Positions 8,384 through 16,937 of a DNA stretch of 64,000 nucleotides are shown here, piece after piece. The notes beneath the pieces were generated by a model. That model did no database searches. It had not been told where the DNA came from and saw nothing but the letters and a program-made list of their open reading frames with translations. The DNA comes from Rikenellaceae bacterium (GTDB taxonomy: Bacteria; Bacteroidota; Bacteroidia; Bacteroidales; UBA932): positions 49,611-113,610 of the forward strand of contig JALEPJ010000018.1 of the NCBI GenBank assembly GCA_022766385.1. The letters are read 5' to 3'. How positions within the stretch are numbered: position 1 is the first letter of the stretch; each line of letters starts with the position of its first letter. Made by a program: the position numbers and the translations under genes.

Positions 8384-9249
8384 GCTTGGAAATCCTCAAT
8401 CCAGTGTATTGAAGGGTCGCGCCTCCACCAGGTCAATTGCCTTTTGGCATAGTGACGGGTATTGCGCTGGATGAGACTTACAGCCTCGTCGAGGGAGCAG
8501 TTTCCATCGAAATAGTCGAAGATTTCTTTATAACCGACTGTCTGAAGTGCGGTCTGCTGACGGAAAGCTGTCAGGGATCGCACTTCTGCTTCCAGACCCT
8601 CATCCATCATTTGTATTACTCTTTTGTTGATGCGCTCATAGAGTATTTCGCGTGGTCTGTTGAGCCCTATTTTCTCAATGGTGAATCCTCTGTCAGCAGA
8701 GGCCTTCCTCTTGAATGATGAATAAGCCTTCCCTGTTGTCAGACAAATTTCCACAGCTCTGAAAACCCTTTGCCTATTGGATAGGTCCATAGTCGCATAG
8801 GCTTCGGGATCCCTTCTGTGCAATTCCTCCAAGAGGCTTTCCATACCCTCGTTTTCCAGCCTGATCTGCAGTTTTCTCCTGATCTCGAGATCGGCCGTAG
8901 GGATGTGGTCGAGGCTGTTGCAGACTGCATCTATATAGAACATAGAGCCTCCGCTCATAATCAGAGTCTCGTGTCCTTCGTCAAAGAGCCTCCTGACCAA
9001 GGCCAGGGCCTCGGCTTCGTACAAGCCTGCAGTGTAATAATCGCAGACCGACTTGGTCTGAATGAAATAATGCTGCACGGCGGCAAGCTGCGCAGCGGAA
9101 GGGACAGCCGTCCCTATTGACATTTCCTTGTATATCTGTCGGGAGTCGCAGGAAATCACCGGCGAGCCGTACTTTAGCGCAAGTTCGATGCTATAGTCGG
9201 TCTTGCCTACAGCAGTCGGGCCCAGGATGATTTTCAGCGTTTTTCCCAT
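8380..9249 (-). CDS. miaA: tRNA dimethylallyltransferase
   Basis: A 289-residue MiaA, which adds a dimethylallyl group to A37 of tRNAs reading UNN codons. The P-loop GPTAVGKT is at residues 10-17, the substrate-binding SCDSRQIYKEMSIGT follows at about 34-48, and SNRQRVFRAVEI and KIGLNRPRE come later. The length is normal. It converges on the DUF3127 gene, with stops overlapping by 4 bases (8380-8383), and lies 28 bases downstream of the pRiA4b ORF-3-like gene, with which it is probably co-transcribed. Confidence 0.95.
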   Translation of the reverse strand: MGKTLKIILGPTAVGKTDYSIELALKYGSPVISCDSRQIYKEMSIGTAVPSAAQLAAVQHYFIQTKSVCDYYTAGLYEAEALALVRRLFDEGHETLIMSGGSMFYIDAVCNSLDHIPTADLEIRRKLQIRLENEGMESLLEELHRRDPEAYATMDLSNRQRVFRAVEICLTTGKAYSSFKRKASADRGFTIEKIGLNRPREILYERINKRVIQMMDEGLEAEVRSLTAFRQQTALQTVGYKEIFDYFDGNCSLDEAVSLIQRNTRHYAKRQLTWWRRDPSIHWIEDFQA

Positions 9250-9277
9250 CCGAATTCACTTCGTTCCGGCTATGGTT

Positions 9278-9931
9278 TTAGAGTGTCAGATCCTCGCTGC
9301 CGTCGAAGATTTCGATACCATCTTCGTCGCTCCTGTCGAATTCCTCCTCTTCCTCCTCCTCATCTTCGAATTCCTCGTCGTCCAGCTTGATGTCTTCATC
9401 TTCGTCCGCAGGGTCCAAAGCTTCCTCTTTCAGGGCTTCCAGAAGTGAATCAAGACCGCTCTTCTTCCTGTTCTTGTCGCTTTCGCTCGGGAGATGCCTC
9501 TGATCGTCAGGCAAATCCTCGAAAGCAACGTATCCATTCTCAAATTCTATAGGGTTAGGACCCTTGGTCTCAGCCAGATACGGATGATTGTGAGGCTTGT
9601 CTTCCTCTACTTCGCCCTCGAAGGTGATAATGACACTCTTTTTATTGGTTACATCATAGAAATATTGGAATGAGGCAATGTGTTTTTCCACTACCTGCTC
9701 TATGGTAATGTCATCCACGGCACCGTTTCCGAGGTCGAAAAGACCGTAGCGGGCAATGACCGTGCTCCCGTCGCCAGCAAAGGCCTTGAATAGGATGAGC
9801 TGGTCCTGAGGGAACTCCATATCTGCCCTCATCTGTTTATGGAAAGAGTACAAACTGTTGTCCGAACGCAGGTGATATACCCTGAAGAAACCCTTAATTC
9901 CGGGAAGAGTGACTCTGAATGAGTAAATCAT
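9278..9931 (-). CDS. plasmid pRiA4b ORF-3-like family protein, acidic tail
   Basis: A 217-residue cytoplasmic protein. Residues 1-135 resemble the pRiA4b ORF-3/IS1096 passenger family (PF07929-like): MIYSFRVTLPGIKGFFRVYH, then YSFHKQMRADM and later YDVTNKKSVIITFEGEV. The C-terminal third is very acidic (DEDEDIKLDDEEFEDEEEEE and onward). The start is set at ATG 9931-9929; the frame stays open upstream, but that stretch crosses the divergent promoter region and does not resemble the family. Despite the family name there is no transposon here: it sits stably beside miaA. The function is unknown. Confidence 0.7.
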   Translation of the reverse strand: MIYSFRVTLPGIKGFFRVYHLRSDNSLYSFHKQMRADMEFPQDQLILFKAFAGDGSTVIARYGLFDLGNGAVDDITIEQVVEKHIASFQYFYDVTNKKSVIITFEGEVEEDKPHNHPYLAETKGPNPIEFENGYVAFEDLPDDQRHLPSESDKNRKKSGLDSLLEALKEEALDPADEDEDIKLDDEEFEDEEEEEEEFDRSDEDGIEIFDGSEDLTL

Positions 9932-9959
9932 AGTATAAATTGGATTTTTTTCTCGCGCC

Positions 9960-9967
9960 CAAAGGTA
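9960..9967 (-). promoter_or_regulatory. -7 box for the pRiA4b ORF-3-like gene and miaA
   Basis: On the minus strand TACCTTTG (9967 to 9960) matches TAnnTTTG and would start the mRNA about 25 bases before ATG 9931. No good -33 box is visible. Confidence 0.45.
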
Positions 9968-9996
9968 CAAAAAAATCCGTCTCGTCCACCCTGGCT

Positions 9997-10028
9997 TTTG
10001 CAAATAAGGAAGAAAAAAAGTAATTTTG
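9997..10028 (+). promoter_or_regulatory. full Bacteroidota-type promoter of the YigZ-family gene
   Basis: TTTG (9997-10000), 20 bases, then TAATTTTG (10021-10028): a complete match to TTTG-N19-21-TAnnTTTG. The -7 box ends only 5 bases before the ATG at 10034, which implies a leader of 0-4 bases. Confidence 0.65.
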
Positions 10029-10033
10029 GTTTA

Positions 10034-10642
10034 ATGGATGTAAAAGATACATATCTCAGTATAGCCGGAAGTTCGGACGGGCTCTTCAAGGACCAGGGCA
10101 GTCGTTTTATTGCCAAGGCATATCCTGTGGAATCCGAGGTGGAGGTGAAAGCCATAGTCGATGCTCTGAAAAAGGAGTATCACGATGCCCGCCATCATTG
10201 CTATGCATACCGCATTGGCCTTGACGGTTCCGTTTTCCGAGCCAACGACGATGGCGAACCGTCGGGCTCTGCCGGCCGGCAGATATTGGGACAGATAGAC
10301 TCTGCCGGTCTGAGTGATGTGCTTGTTGTGGTGATACGCTATTTCGGCGGCATCAAACTGGGCATACCCGGTCTGATACGGGCATATAAGAGCTCCACTG
10401 CCGAGGCCTTGTCTTCAGCGGAGAAGATCGAAAAGATTGCTGCGAAGAATTATCGGCTCGCATTTGATTATATGTCAATGAATTCAGTGATGAAAACGGT
10501 CAAAGATATGGAATTGCCGCAGAAGAATCAGCAGTTCGGAATGGCTTGTTCCATCGACTTAAGGGTCAGATTGGCTCAAGAAAAGAATTTTTTGGAGAGA
10601 GTTGCAGGAATTGAGACCTGTTCGCTTGAAGAAATATACTAA
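10034..10642 (+). CDS. YigZ/IMPACT family protein
   Basis: A 202-residue protein of the YigZ/IMPACT (UPF0029) family. The N-terminal domain carries GSRFIAKAYPV, the basic YHDARHHCYAYRI and DDGEPSGSAGRQIL, then VVVIRYFGGIKLGIPGLIRAY, all family signatures. The C-terminal domain (about 140-202) is the smaller alpha/beta domain. The family is linked to translation regulation, but its bacterial role is unsettled. The start is set at ATG 10034; an in-frame TTG at 9998 lies inside the promoter and is rejected. The mRNA may be leaderless. Confidence 0.9.
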   Translation: MDVKDTYLSIAGSSDGLFKDQGSRFIAKAYPVESEVEVKAIVDALKKEYHDARHHCYAYRIGLDGSVFRANDDGEPSGSAGRQILGQIDSAGLSDVLVVVIRYFGGIKLGIPGLIRAYKSSTAEALSSAEKIEKIAAKNYRLAFDYMSMNSVMKTVKDMELPQKNQQFGMACSIDLRVRLAQEKNFLERVAGIETCSLEEIY

Positions 10643-10645
10643 AAC

Positions 10646-10677
10646 TTGCTTTATTAAATAAAAAATCATTACCTTTC
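10646..10677 (+). promoter_or_regulatory. putative promoter of the serC-serA-DUF1015 run
   Basis: TTG (10646-10648), 21 bases, then TACCTTTC (10670-10677), one mismatch from TAnnTTTG. It is about 50 bases before serC. Confidence 0.4.
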
Positions 10678-10726
10678 GTACAAGATTTAATTATTTTTTT
10701 TACTTATCATTAAGTATTTTTTAACA

Positions 10727-11800
10727 ATGGCTAAAGTTCATGTATTCAACGCAGGCCCTTGCCTCCTCCCGCAGGCCGCCATTGATGCTTCAATCGAAGC
10801 ATTGAAGGATTTCAAGGGTACAGGTGTATCCTTACTCTCGATTTCTCACCGTACAAAAGAGTGGGAATCAGTGATGGATGAGTGCAGAAGTCTTTGGAAG
10901 GAATTGCTCAACATTCCGGACACTCATGAGGTGGTCTTCCTCGGCGGTGGCGCCAGCCTTCAGTTCCTGTATGTGGCGATGAATTTCCTTGAGAAGAAGG
11001 CTGCATACCTTGATACTGGAGTCTGGGCGCATAAGGCTCTCAAAGAGGCTCAGGGGATAGGAGAGGCATACGCCCTTGCTTGTTCTAAGGATAAGAACTA
11101 CAGCTATATCCCTAAGGACTATGAAATTCCTTCTGACCTGGACTACTTCCACATCACCACTAACAATACCATTTATGGTACTGAAATCAAGGAAGATATG
11201 GCTTGTCCTGTACCTCTCATCGCCGATATGTCTTCAGACATTCTCAGCCGTCCTGTAGATGTATCCAAGTACACAATGATTTATGGTGGAGCGCAGAAGA
11301 ATGCGGGCCCTGCAGGCGTCATTTTCGCCATCATCAGAAAGGATGCCTTGGGAAAGGTTTCCCGTTACATCCCTACTATGCTGGATTACCGCACCCACAT
11401 CGACAAGGAGTCTATGTTCAACACCCCTCCTGTTTTCTCCATCTTCGTAATGAACGAAACCCTGAAGTGGGTAAAAAGTATGGGTGGAGTCGAGGCTGTC
11501 CACAAACTGAATCTCAAGAAAGCCGAGACCATCTACAATGAAATCGACAGGAACTCCCTTTTCGTTGGTACTGCAGCCAAGGAGGACCGCTCGATTATGA
11601 ATGTATGCTTCGTTATGGCACCTGGCCACGAAGATCTTCAGGATGAGTTTATGGCTTATGCCAAGTCTCAGGGTATGATAGGCATCAAAGGCCATCGCTC
11701 AGTCGGCGGCTTCAGAGCATCCATCTACAATGCCTGCACTCAGGAGGATGTCGAGGCCCTCGTAGCCTGCATGCAGGAATTTGAAAAACTTCACAAATAA
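10727..11800 (+). CDS. serC: phosphoserine aminotransferase
   Basis: A 357-residue PLP enzyme of the class V aminotransferase fold. It converts 3-phosphohydroxypyruvate and glutamate to phosphoserine in serine synthesis. The family opening [28 protein letters not shown] and the PLP-lysine segment [13 protein letters not shown] (Lys near residue 190) are clear, as is the C-terminal [15 protein letters not shown]. It is the first gene of the conserved serC-serA-DUF1015 cluster; the next gene encodes the preceding enzyme of the pathway. Confidence 0.97.
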   Translation: MAKVHVFNAGPCLLPQAAIDASIEALKDFKGTGVSLLSISHRTKEWESVMDECRSLWKELLNIPDTHEVVFLGGGASLQFLYVAMNFLEKKAAYLDTGVWAHKALKEAQGIGEAYALACSKDKNYSYIPKDYEIPSDLDYFHITTNNTIYGTEIKEDMACPVPLIADMSSDILSRPVDVSKYTMIYGGAQKNAGPAGVIFAIIRKDALGKVSRYIPTMLDYRTHIDKESMFNTPPVFSIFVMNETLKWVKSMGGVEAVHKLNLKKAETIYNEIDRNSLFVGTAAKEDRSIMNVCFVMAPGHEDLQDEFMAYAKSQGMIGIKGHRSVGGFRASIYNACTQEDVEALVACMQEFEKLHK

Positions 11801-11824
11801 GCTCAAACTCAATCGTCTTTTCTT

Positions 11825-12745
11825 ATGAAAGTACTTATTGCTACTCAGAAGCCCTTTGCCGCTGCAGCTGTCAACGCTATTAGGGAGATCCTGGAAAAGG
11901 CTGGCCATCAGGTAGCTCTCCTCGAGAAATATCCTGATACAGAAGAACTTATCCGTAATATTTCGGATGTTGATGCGATGATTATCCGCTCCGACAAAGT
12001 GACTGCAGCCGTGCTGGATGCCGCCCCTGCCCTCAAACTTGTCGTACGCGCCGGCGCAGGTTATGACAATGTCGACCTCGAGGCCGCAAGCGCTCATAAG
12101 GTAGTGGTAATGAATACTCCCGGCCAGAATTCAAATGCCGTTGCAGAGCTCGCCATCGCTATGATGATCTTTATGGCCAGAAACCAGTTCACCCCTGCAA
12201 CGGGAACTGAAATAATGGGCAAGACCCTTGGAATCCAGGCATTTGGCAATGTAGGCCGCCTCGTCGGCAGCAAAGCCTCCGCTTTGGGAATGAAGGTCAA
12301 GGCTGTGGATCCTTTCCTCAGCAAGCAGCAGATTGAGGACGGAGGCGCTGAGGCGCTTGAATCGCTTGAGGAACTCTACTCGAGCTGCGACTACATCTCA
12401 GTTCACATCCCTGCCACTCCTCAGACCATAGGCTCCATCGGCTATAAGCTCATCACCAGTATGCCTAAGGGTGCGACCCTTGTCAATACCGCCAGGAAAG
12501 AGGTAATAGACGAGGCCGGACTGGAAAAGGCCCTTGAAGACCGTCCGGACCTCAAGTACGTCACAGATATCGCTCCTGACAATCTCGCTGCGCTTAAGGA
12601 GAAATTCGGCCTTAGAGTGTTTGCGACTCCAAAGAAGATGGGTGCCCAGAGTGCCGAGGCCAATGTCAATGCCGGCCTTGCGGCCGCAAGGCAGATCGTT
12701 GCTTTCTTCGAGAGTGGTTGTACAAGATTCCAAGTAAACAAATAA
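11825..12745 (+). CDS. serA: D-3-phosphoglycerate dehydrogenase, short form
   Basis: A 306-residue D-2-hydroxyacid dehydrogenase oxidising 3-phosphoglycerate with NAD, the first step of serine synthesis. Visible are VVRAGAGYDNVDLEAA, NTPGQNSNAVAELAI and a nucleotide-binding segment near 140 that reads LGIQAFGNVGRLVG where most relatives have GxGxxG, then DYISVHIPATPQT and VNTARKEVIDEAGL. It lacks the C-terminal ACT domain of the long SerA, so the common serine feedback site is absent. The assignment to serine synthesis rests on position between serC and DUF1015. Confidence 0.9.
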   Translation: MKVLIATQKPFAAAAVNAIREILEKAGHQVALLEKYPDTEELIRNISDVDAMIIRSDKVTAAVLDAAPALKLVVRAGAGYDNVDLEAASAHKVVVMNTPGQNSNAVAELAIAMMIFMARNQFTPATGTEIMGKTLGIQAFGNVGRLVGSKASALGMKVKAVDPFLSKQQIEDGGAEALESLEELYSSCDYISVHIPATPQTIGSIGYKLITSMPKGATLVNTARKEVIDEAGLEKALEDRPDLKYVTDIAPDNLAALKEKFGLRVFATPKKMGAQSAEANVNAGLAAARQIVAFFESGCTRFQVNK

Positions 12746-12755
12746 GATTCAAAAT

Positions 12756-13997
12756 ATGGTACGCGTTAAACCTTTCGCAGCATTGCGTCCGCCAAAGTCC
12801 ATTGTAACAGAGCTTGCAGCACCGCCTTATGACGTCCTTGATTCAGTTGAGGCCAAGGAGATGGCAGGGGAGAAATCCCTCCTTCACATCACCAAACCCG
12901 AGATTGACTTCGATCCTATTCTGCCTGACCACGACCAGCGTGTCTATGACAAGGCTGTGGCCAATTTCAAGGAATGGCAGGAAAAGGGATGGTTGGTACA
13001 GGACAGTAAATCCTGCTACTACGTCTATGCCCAGACTATGGGAGAGCGCACCCAGTACGGTATAGTGCTCTGTGCCCACACTGACGACTATGCAGAGGGC
13101 AAAATCAAGAAGCACGAGCTCACCCGAAAGGACAAGGAAGATGACCGTATGATTCACGTGAAGATTCAGAGAGCCAATATCGAACCCGTATTCTTCGCAT
13201 ACAGGGACAATGAAGGCATCTCGGCAATAGTGTCCAAGTACATTGCAGGTGAGTCTGAATACCGTTTTGTGGACGAACACGGATTCGGCCACGAGTTCTG
13301 GGTAGTGGATGAGGACGCGGACATCGAGCGCATTACAGAGCTGTTCACCAACGAGGTCGATGCTTTTTACGTTGCTGACGGACACCATCGCACTGCAGCA
13401 GCAGCCAGAGTGGGAGCCGAACTTCGTGCGGCCAATCCGAATCATAACGGCAGTGAGGAATACAACTACTTCATGGCCGTATGTTTCCCTGAGAGTCACC
13501 TCAGAATCATAGACTACAACAGGGTTGTAAAGGATCTCAACGGACTGGCTCCAACCCAGATAATAGGAATGCTCGGTGAGGATTTTGACATCACCTGCAA
13601 GGGCAGTGAAATCTATCATCCTCAGGAACTCCATGACTTCGCGATGTATCTTCAGGGCAAGTGGTATTCACTCAAGGCCCGTCCTGGAAGATATGACGAC
13701 AATGACCCTATCGGAGTTCTGGATGTCACCATCCTTTCCCGCCTTGTCCTGGATAAGATATTGGGAATAAAGGATTTGCGCACCGATAAGAGAATAGATT
13801 TCGTCGGAGGTATCAGAGGTCTCGAGGAATTGTCGCGCAGAGTCGACAGCGGTGAGATGCAGATTGCCTTCGCCCTCTACCCTGTGTCAATGACACAGCT
13901 TCTCAACATTGCGGACAGTGGATGCATTATGCCTCCTAAGACGACTTGGTTCGAGCCTAAACTTCGCTCGGGTCTGGCCATACATAAACTTGATTGA
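12756..13997 (+). CDS. DUF1015 family protein
   Basis: A 413-residue DUF1015 protein. The opening VRVKPFAALRPPKSIVTELA and PPYDVLD, the middle DAFYVADGHHRTAAAARVG and FVGGIRGLEEL near the C terminus are typical. The DGHHR motif hints at an enzyme or ligand-binding site, but the biochemical function is not established. It lies 10 bases after serA and is regularly the third gene of this cluster in Bacteroidota, which suggests a link to serine metabolism. Confidence 0.88.
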   Translation: MVRVKPFAALRPPKSIVTELAAPPYDVLDSVEAKEMAGEKSLLHITKPEIDFDPILPDHDQRVYDKAVANFKEWQEKGWLVQDSKSCYYVYAQTMGERTQYGIVLCAHTDDYAEGKIKKHELTRKDKEDDRMIHVKIQRANIEPVFFAYRDNEGISAIVSKYIAGESEYRFVDEHGFGHEFWVVDEDADIERITELFTNEVDAFYVADGHHRTAAAARVGAELRAANPNHNGSEEYNYFMAVCFPESHLRIIDYNRVVKDLNGLAPTQIIGMLGEDFDITCKGSEIYHPQELHDFAMYLQGKWYSLKARPGRYDDNDPIGVLDVTILSRLVLDKILGIKDLRTDKRIDFVGGIRGLEELSRRVDSGEMQIAFALYPVSMTQLLNIADSGCIMPPKTTWFEPKLRSGLAIHKLD

Positions 13998-14017
13998 CAT
14001 TCATCCAAAACGACTAT

Positions 14018-16231
14018 ATGTCCACCATTGATTCGGCTGCATTGCGCCTGAAACTTAAAGAGTTCTTCGGTTATGACAATTTCAAGGGAGACCAGGAACA
14101 GATAATAATGCATTTGATTGAAGGCAACGATGCTTTCGTTCTGATGCCGACCGGAGGAGGCAAATCACTTTGCTTCCAGCTTCCGGCTTTGGTGATGCCG
14201 GGCACTGCCATCGTTATTTCTCCTTTGATTGCCCTGATGAAGAATCAGGTGGATGCCATACGCGGTTTTGTGTCTGAAGATGACGGAATAGCGCACTTTC
14301 TGAACTCTTCTTTGAACAAGGCGCAGATACAGGAAGTCCGTGAAGACGTGCTTTCAGGCAGGACCAAGCTGCTCTATGTGGCGCCGGAATCATTGACGAA
14401 GGAGGATAATGTCGCGCTGCTCAAAGAGGTGAAAATCTCCTTCTATGCCATTGACGAAGCGCATTGTATCTCGGAATGGGGACACGATTTCAGACAGGAG
14501 TACGGCCGTATCCGTTCACTTGTGGACGAGATCGGCCGGGCTCCGATAATCGCTCTGACAGCCACGGCCACTCCAAAGGTTCAGCACGACATCCTGAAGA
14601 ACCTCGGAATACCCGATGCCACAGTCTTCCGTTCTTCCTTCAACCGTCCAAACCTGCTTTATGAAATCCGTGACAAGGTCGATACCGAAAAGGATATAGT
14701 CAAATACATAAAACAGAATTCGGGTAAGTCAGGAATTGTTTACTGCCTCAGTAGAAAAAAGGTGGAGGAACTTTCTGAACTGCTCTGTCTCAATGATATA
14801 AAGGCCCGTCCTTATCACGCAGGCCTTGATGCCAAGACCAGAGCCGAGAACCAGGATGCCTTCCTCAGCGAGGAAATCAACGTGATTGTCGCTACTATAG
14901 CCTTCGGAATGGGCATTGACAAGCCTGACGTCCGTTTCGTCATCCATTATGATATTCCGAAGAGCATAGAGAGCTATTATCAGGAGACAGGCCGCGCCGG
15001 CAGGGACGGCCGTGAGGGCCATTGCATAACCTACTACAGCTACAAGGACATTCAGAAACTGGAAAAGTTTATGCAGGGCAAGCCGGTGGCTGAGAAGCAG
15101 ATTGGAAAGCAGCTGCTCTCCGAAGTGGTAGCCTATGCCGAATCGAACCAGTGTCGCAGACGCTTGCTGCTCAGCTATTTCGGAGAGGATTTTCCCAAGG
15201 AGAACTGCGGCTGTTGTGACAATTGCCTTCATCCGAAGAAGAGCTTCGATGGACAGAAGGAGATGGCTCTGGCCATAAGACTGGTAAGCTCCCTTCCGGA
15301 AAAGTTCAAGATCGAACATATTGCCAACATATTGGCAGGGGTGACGACGGCAGACATCTGCACCTACCTGCATGACAAACTGCCTCTATTCGGTGCAGGC
15401 AAGGCGCATAATGTGAAATTCTGGTGTATGGTGATACACCAGGGTCTTATTCTCCATCTTCTGGACAAGGAAATCGAGTCCTATGGCCTGATCGGTATTA
15501 CGGCCAAGGGTCTCGACTTCATGGAACATCCTTTCCCGGTAACCCTCTTTGAGGACCGTGTTTTCTCGAACGAGAGCGATGATGAGGATGATGATGAGAA
15601 AGCGGCTGCGAACAACGCTGCAAGAGGCGGCAGCGGTGGCGATCCCGTACTCTTGTCGATGCTTAAGGATCTCAGAAAGTCAATTGCCTCGAAGTCCAAG
15701 CTTTCTCCTTGGATTATCTTTGGCGATCCCGCCCTTGAGGATATGTCCATCCAGTATCCTATCCGTATCGAGGAACTGAAGAATTGTCAGGGTGTAGGAG
15801 AGGGCAAGGCGAAGAAATTCGGAGCTGAATTCGTCGAACTTATCAAGAAATACGTTGAGGAAAACGAAATAATACGCCCTAATGATTTCGTGGTCAAGTC
15901 TGCGCCGAGCAAGTCCGCCAACAAGATATTTATCATCCAAAGCATAGACAGAGGACTCTCGCTTGAAGATATAGCCGGAGCCAAGAATCTCGATTTGGAT
16001 GAGCTGATGGGTGAAATCGAAGCCATAGTTTCTACGGGTACCAAGCTCAATCTAAACTATTATATTAGCCAGGTTATTGATGATGAAGTCGTTGAAGAGA
16101 TTATGGACTACTTCAAGACCGAAGCTCAGTCGGACTCTCTTGAAGAGGCCCTGAATGCCCTGGATGCCGACTATGATGAGATGGAAATAAGGCTGGTTAG
16201 AATCAAATTTCTCTGCGAGATAGCGTCATAA
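14018..16231 (+). CDS. recQ: ATP-dependent DNA helicase RecQ
   Basis: A 737-residue 3'-5' helicase for recombination and fork repair. Walker A PTGGGKS is near residue 45, DEAH near 146, and the superfamily 2 motif QETGRAGRDG near 325. The RecQ zinc knuckle has four cysteines in CRRRLLLSYFGE to CGCCDNC at about 378-402. A winged-helix region follows, then a very acidic linker (ESDDEDDDEK near 515) and an HRDC-like domain around 545-615, with more helical sequence to the end. I set the start at ATG 14018; an in-frame TTG at 13994 would overlap DUF1015. Confidence 0.93.
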   Translation: MSTIDSAALRLKLKEFFGYDNFKGDQEQIIMHLIEGNDAFVLMPTGGGKSLCFQLPALVMPGTAIVISPLIALMKNQVDAIRGFVSEDDGIAHFLNSSLNKAQIQEVREDVLSGRTKLLYVAPESLTKEDNVALLKEVKISFYAIDEAHCISEWGHDFRQEYGRIRSLVDEIGRAPIIALTATATPKVQHDILKNLGIPDATVFRSSFNRPNLLYEIRDKVDTEKDIVKYIKQNSGKSGIVYCLSRKKVEELSELLCLNDIKARPYHAGLDAKTRAENQDAFLSEEINVIVATIAFGMGIDKPDVRFVIHYDIPKSIESYYQETGRAGRDGREGHCITYYSYKDIQKLEKFMQGKPVAEKQIGKQLLSEVVAYAESNQCRRRLLLSYFGEDFPKENCGCCDNCLHPKKSFDGQKEMALAIRLVSSLPEKFKIEHIANILAGVTTADICTYLHDKLPLFGAGKAHNVKFWCMVIHQGLILHLLDKEIESYGLIGITAKGLDFMEHPFPVTLFEDRVFSNESDDEDDDEKAAANNAARGGSGGDPVLLSMLKDLRKSIASKSKLSPWIIFGDPALEDMSIQYPIRIEELKNCQGVGEGKAKKFGAEFVELIKKYVEENEIIRPNDFVVKSAPSKSANKIFIIQSIDRGLSLEDIAGAKNLDLDELMGEIEAIVSTGTKLNLNYYISQVIDDEVVEEIMDYFKTEAQSDSLEEALNALDADYDEMEIRLVRIKFLCEIAS

Positions 16232-16246
16232 GCGGCAGGAAATACC

Positions 16247-16262
16247 TATCTTTGTATCTTTG
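16247..16262 (+). promoter_or_regulatory. tandem -7 boxes before the HdeD-like gene and dnaG
   Basis: TATCTTTG occurs twice back to back (16247-16254 and 16255-16262), each an exact TAnnTTTG match, 18 bases before ATG 16281. The upstream TTG box is not obvious. The pair may give two alternative start points. Confidence 0.45.
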
Positions 16263-16280
16263 TGAAAACTTTGATACAAA

Positions 16281-16937
16281 ATGATTACCTTCGGTTATAA
16301 AAGCAAGTTCAGCAGCATACTTCGTGCTTGTGCGGCTATTGCCATCGGTGCAGTGATGATAATCAGCACCAATGCAACAGAGACTGTCGTGCGCATCATT
16401 GCCGCTTTCCTTTTTGCGGCAGGACTGGTTTCACTGCTATACGGTTATACCAACAGGAAAAGCGGCGCTATGTCCCTGCTGTCGGTCAATGCGGTGGTGG
16501 ACATTGCTCTCGGTCTTGTTTTGTTCCTTTTCCCTCACGGAGTGGCGCATCTCATCACCATCCTGATAGGAATCGCGCTGCTCTTATTCGGTCTGCTGCA
16601 GGTGGTTGTCCTCTCGGGTACTCTGTCTCTCGTGGGTTCGGGCCTGTATTCCGTTATTCTTTCCGGCCTGGCGGTACTGGCGGGAGTAATACTCGTCTTC
16701 AATCCTTTCAGTCAGACAATAATGAGCATTATTGCCGGTGCTGCCCTCATACTATACGGTGTCTCCGAGCTTATCTCTACTGTCAGGGTCAATAAGGCTG
16801 AAAAGGCATACGAGATCAAGTACGGTAGCGTGGAAAGGGAAGAGAGCAGTAGTCTTAAGGATTTCAGTACCAGCGGAATATCCGATGCCAAGGAAGTAGA
16901 ATACGAAAAGATAGATGATCCCGCAGGCGACAGTTGA
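16281..16937 (+). CDS. DUF308/HdeD-like membrane protein
   Basis: A 218-residue protein with about six hydrophobic segments between residues 10 and 165, in paired repeats typical of the HdeD/DUF308 family (for example FLFAAGLVSLLYGY and IALLLFGLLQVV). A soluble, charged tail follows (about 170-218). HdeD in E. coli is tied to acid resistance, but the family function is largely unknown. The 3' end overlaps dnaG by 23 bases, so translation of the two is probably coupled. Confidence 0.75.
   Translation: MITFGYKSKFSSILRACAAIAIGAVMIISTNATETVVRIIAAFLFAAGLVSLLYGYTNRKSGAMSLLSVNAVVDIALGLVLFLFPHGVAHLITILIGIALLLFGLLQVVVLSGTLSLVGSGLYSVILSGLAVLAGVILVFNPFSQTIMSIIAGAALILYGVSELISTVRVNKAEKAYEIKYGSVEREESSSLKDFSTSGISDAKEVEYEKIDDPAGDS

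Noticed and set aside
9278..9931. Possible insertion-sequence remnant because of the IS1096/pRiA4b family name
   Set aside because: There are no terminal inverted repeats, target duplication or transposase. The gene sits in an ordinary setting upstream of miaA.
13994..14017. Upstream TTG start for recQ
   Set aside because: It would overlap the DUF1015 stop and adds eight residues not typical of RecQ. ATG 14018 fits better.
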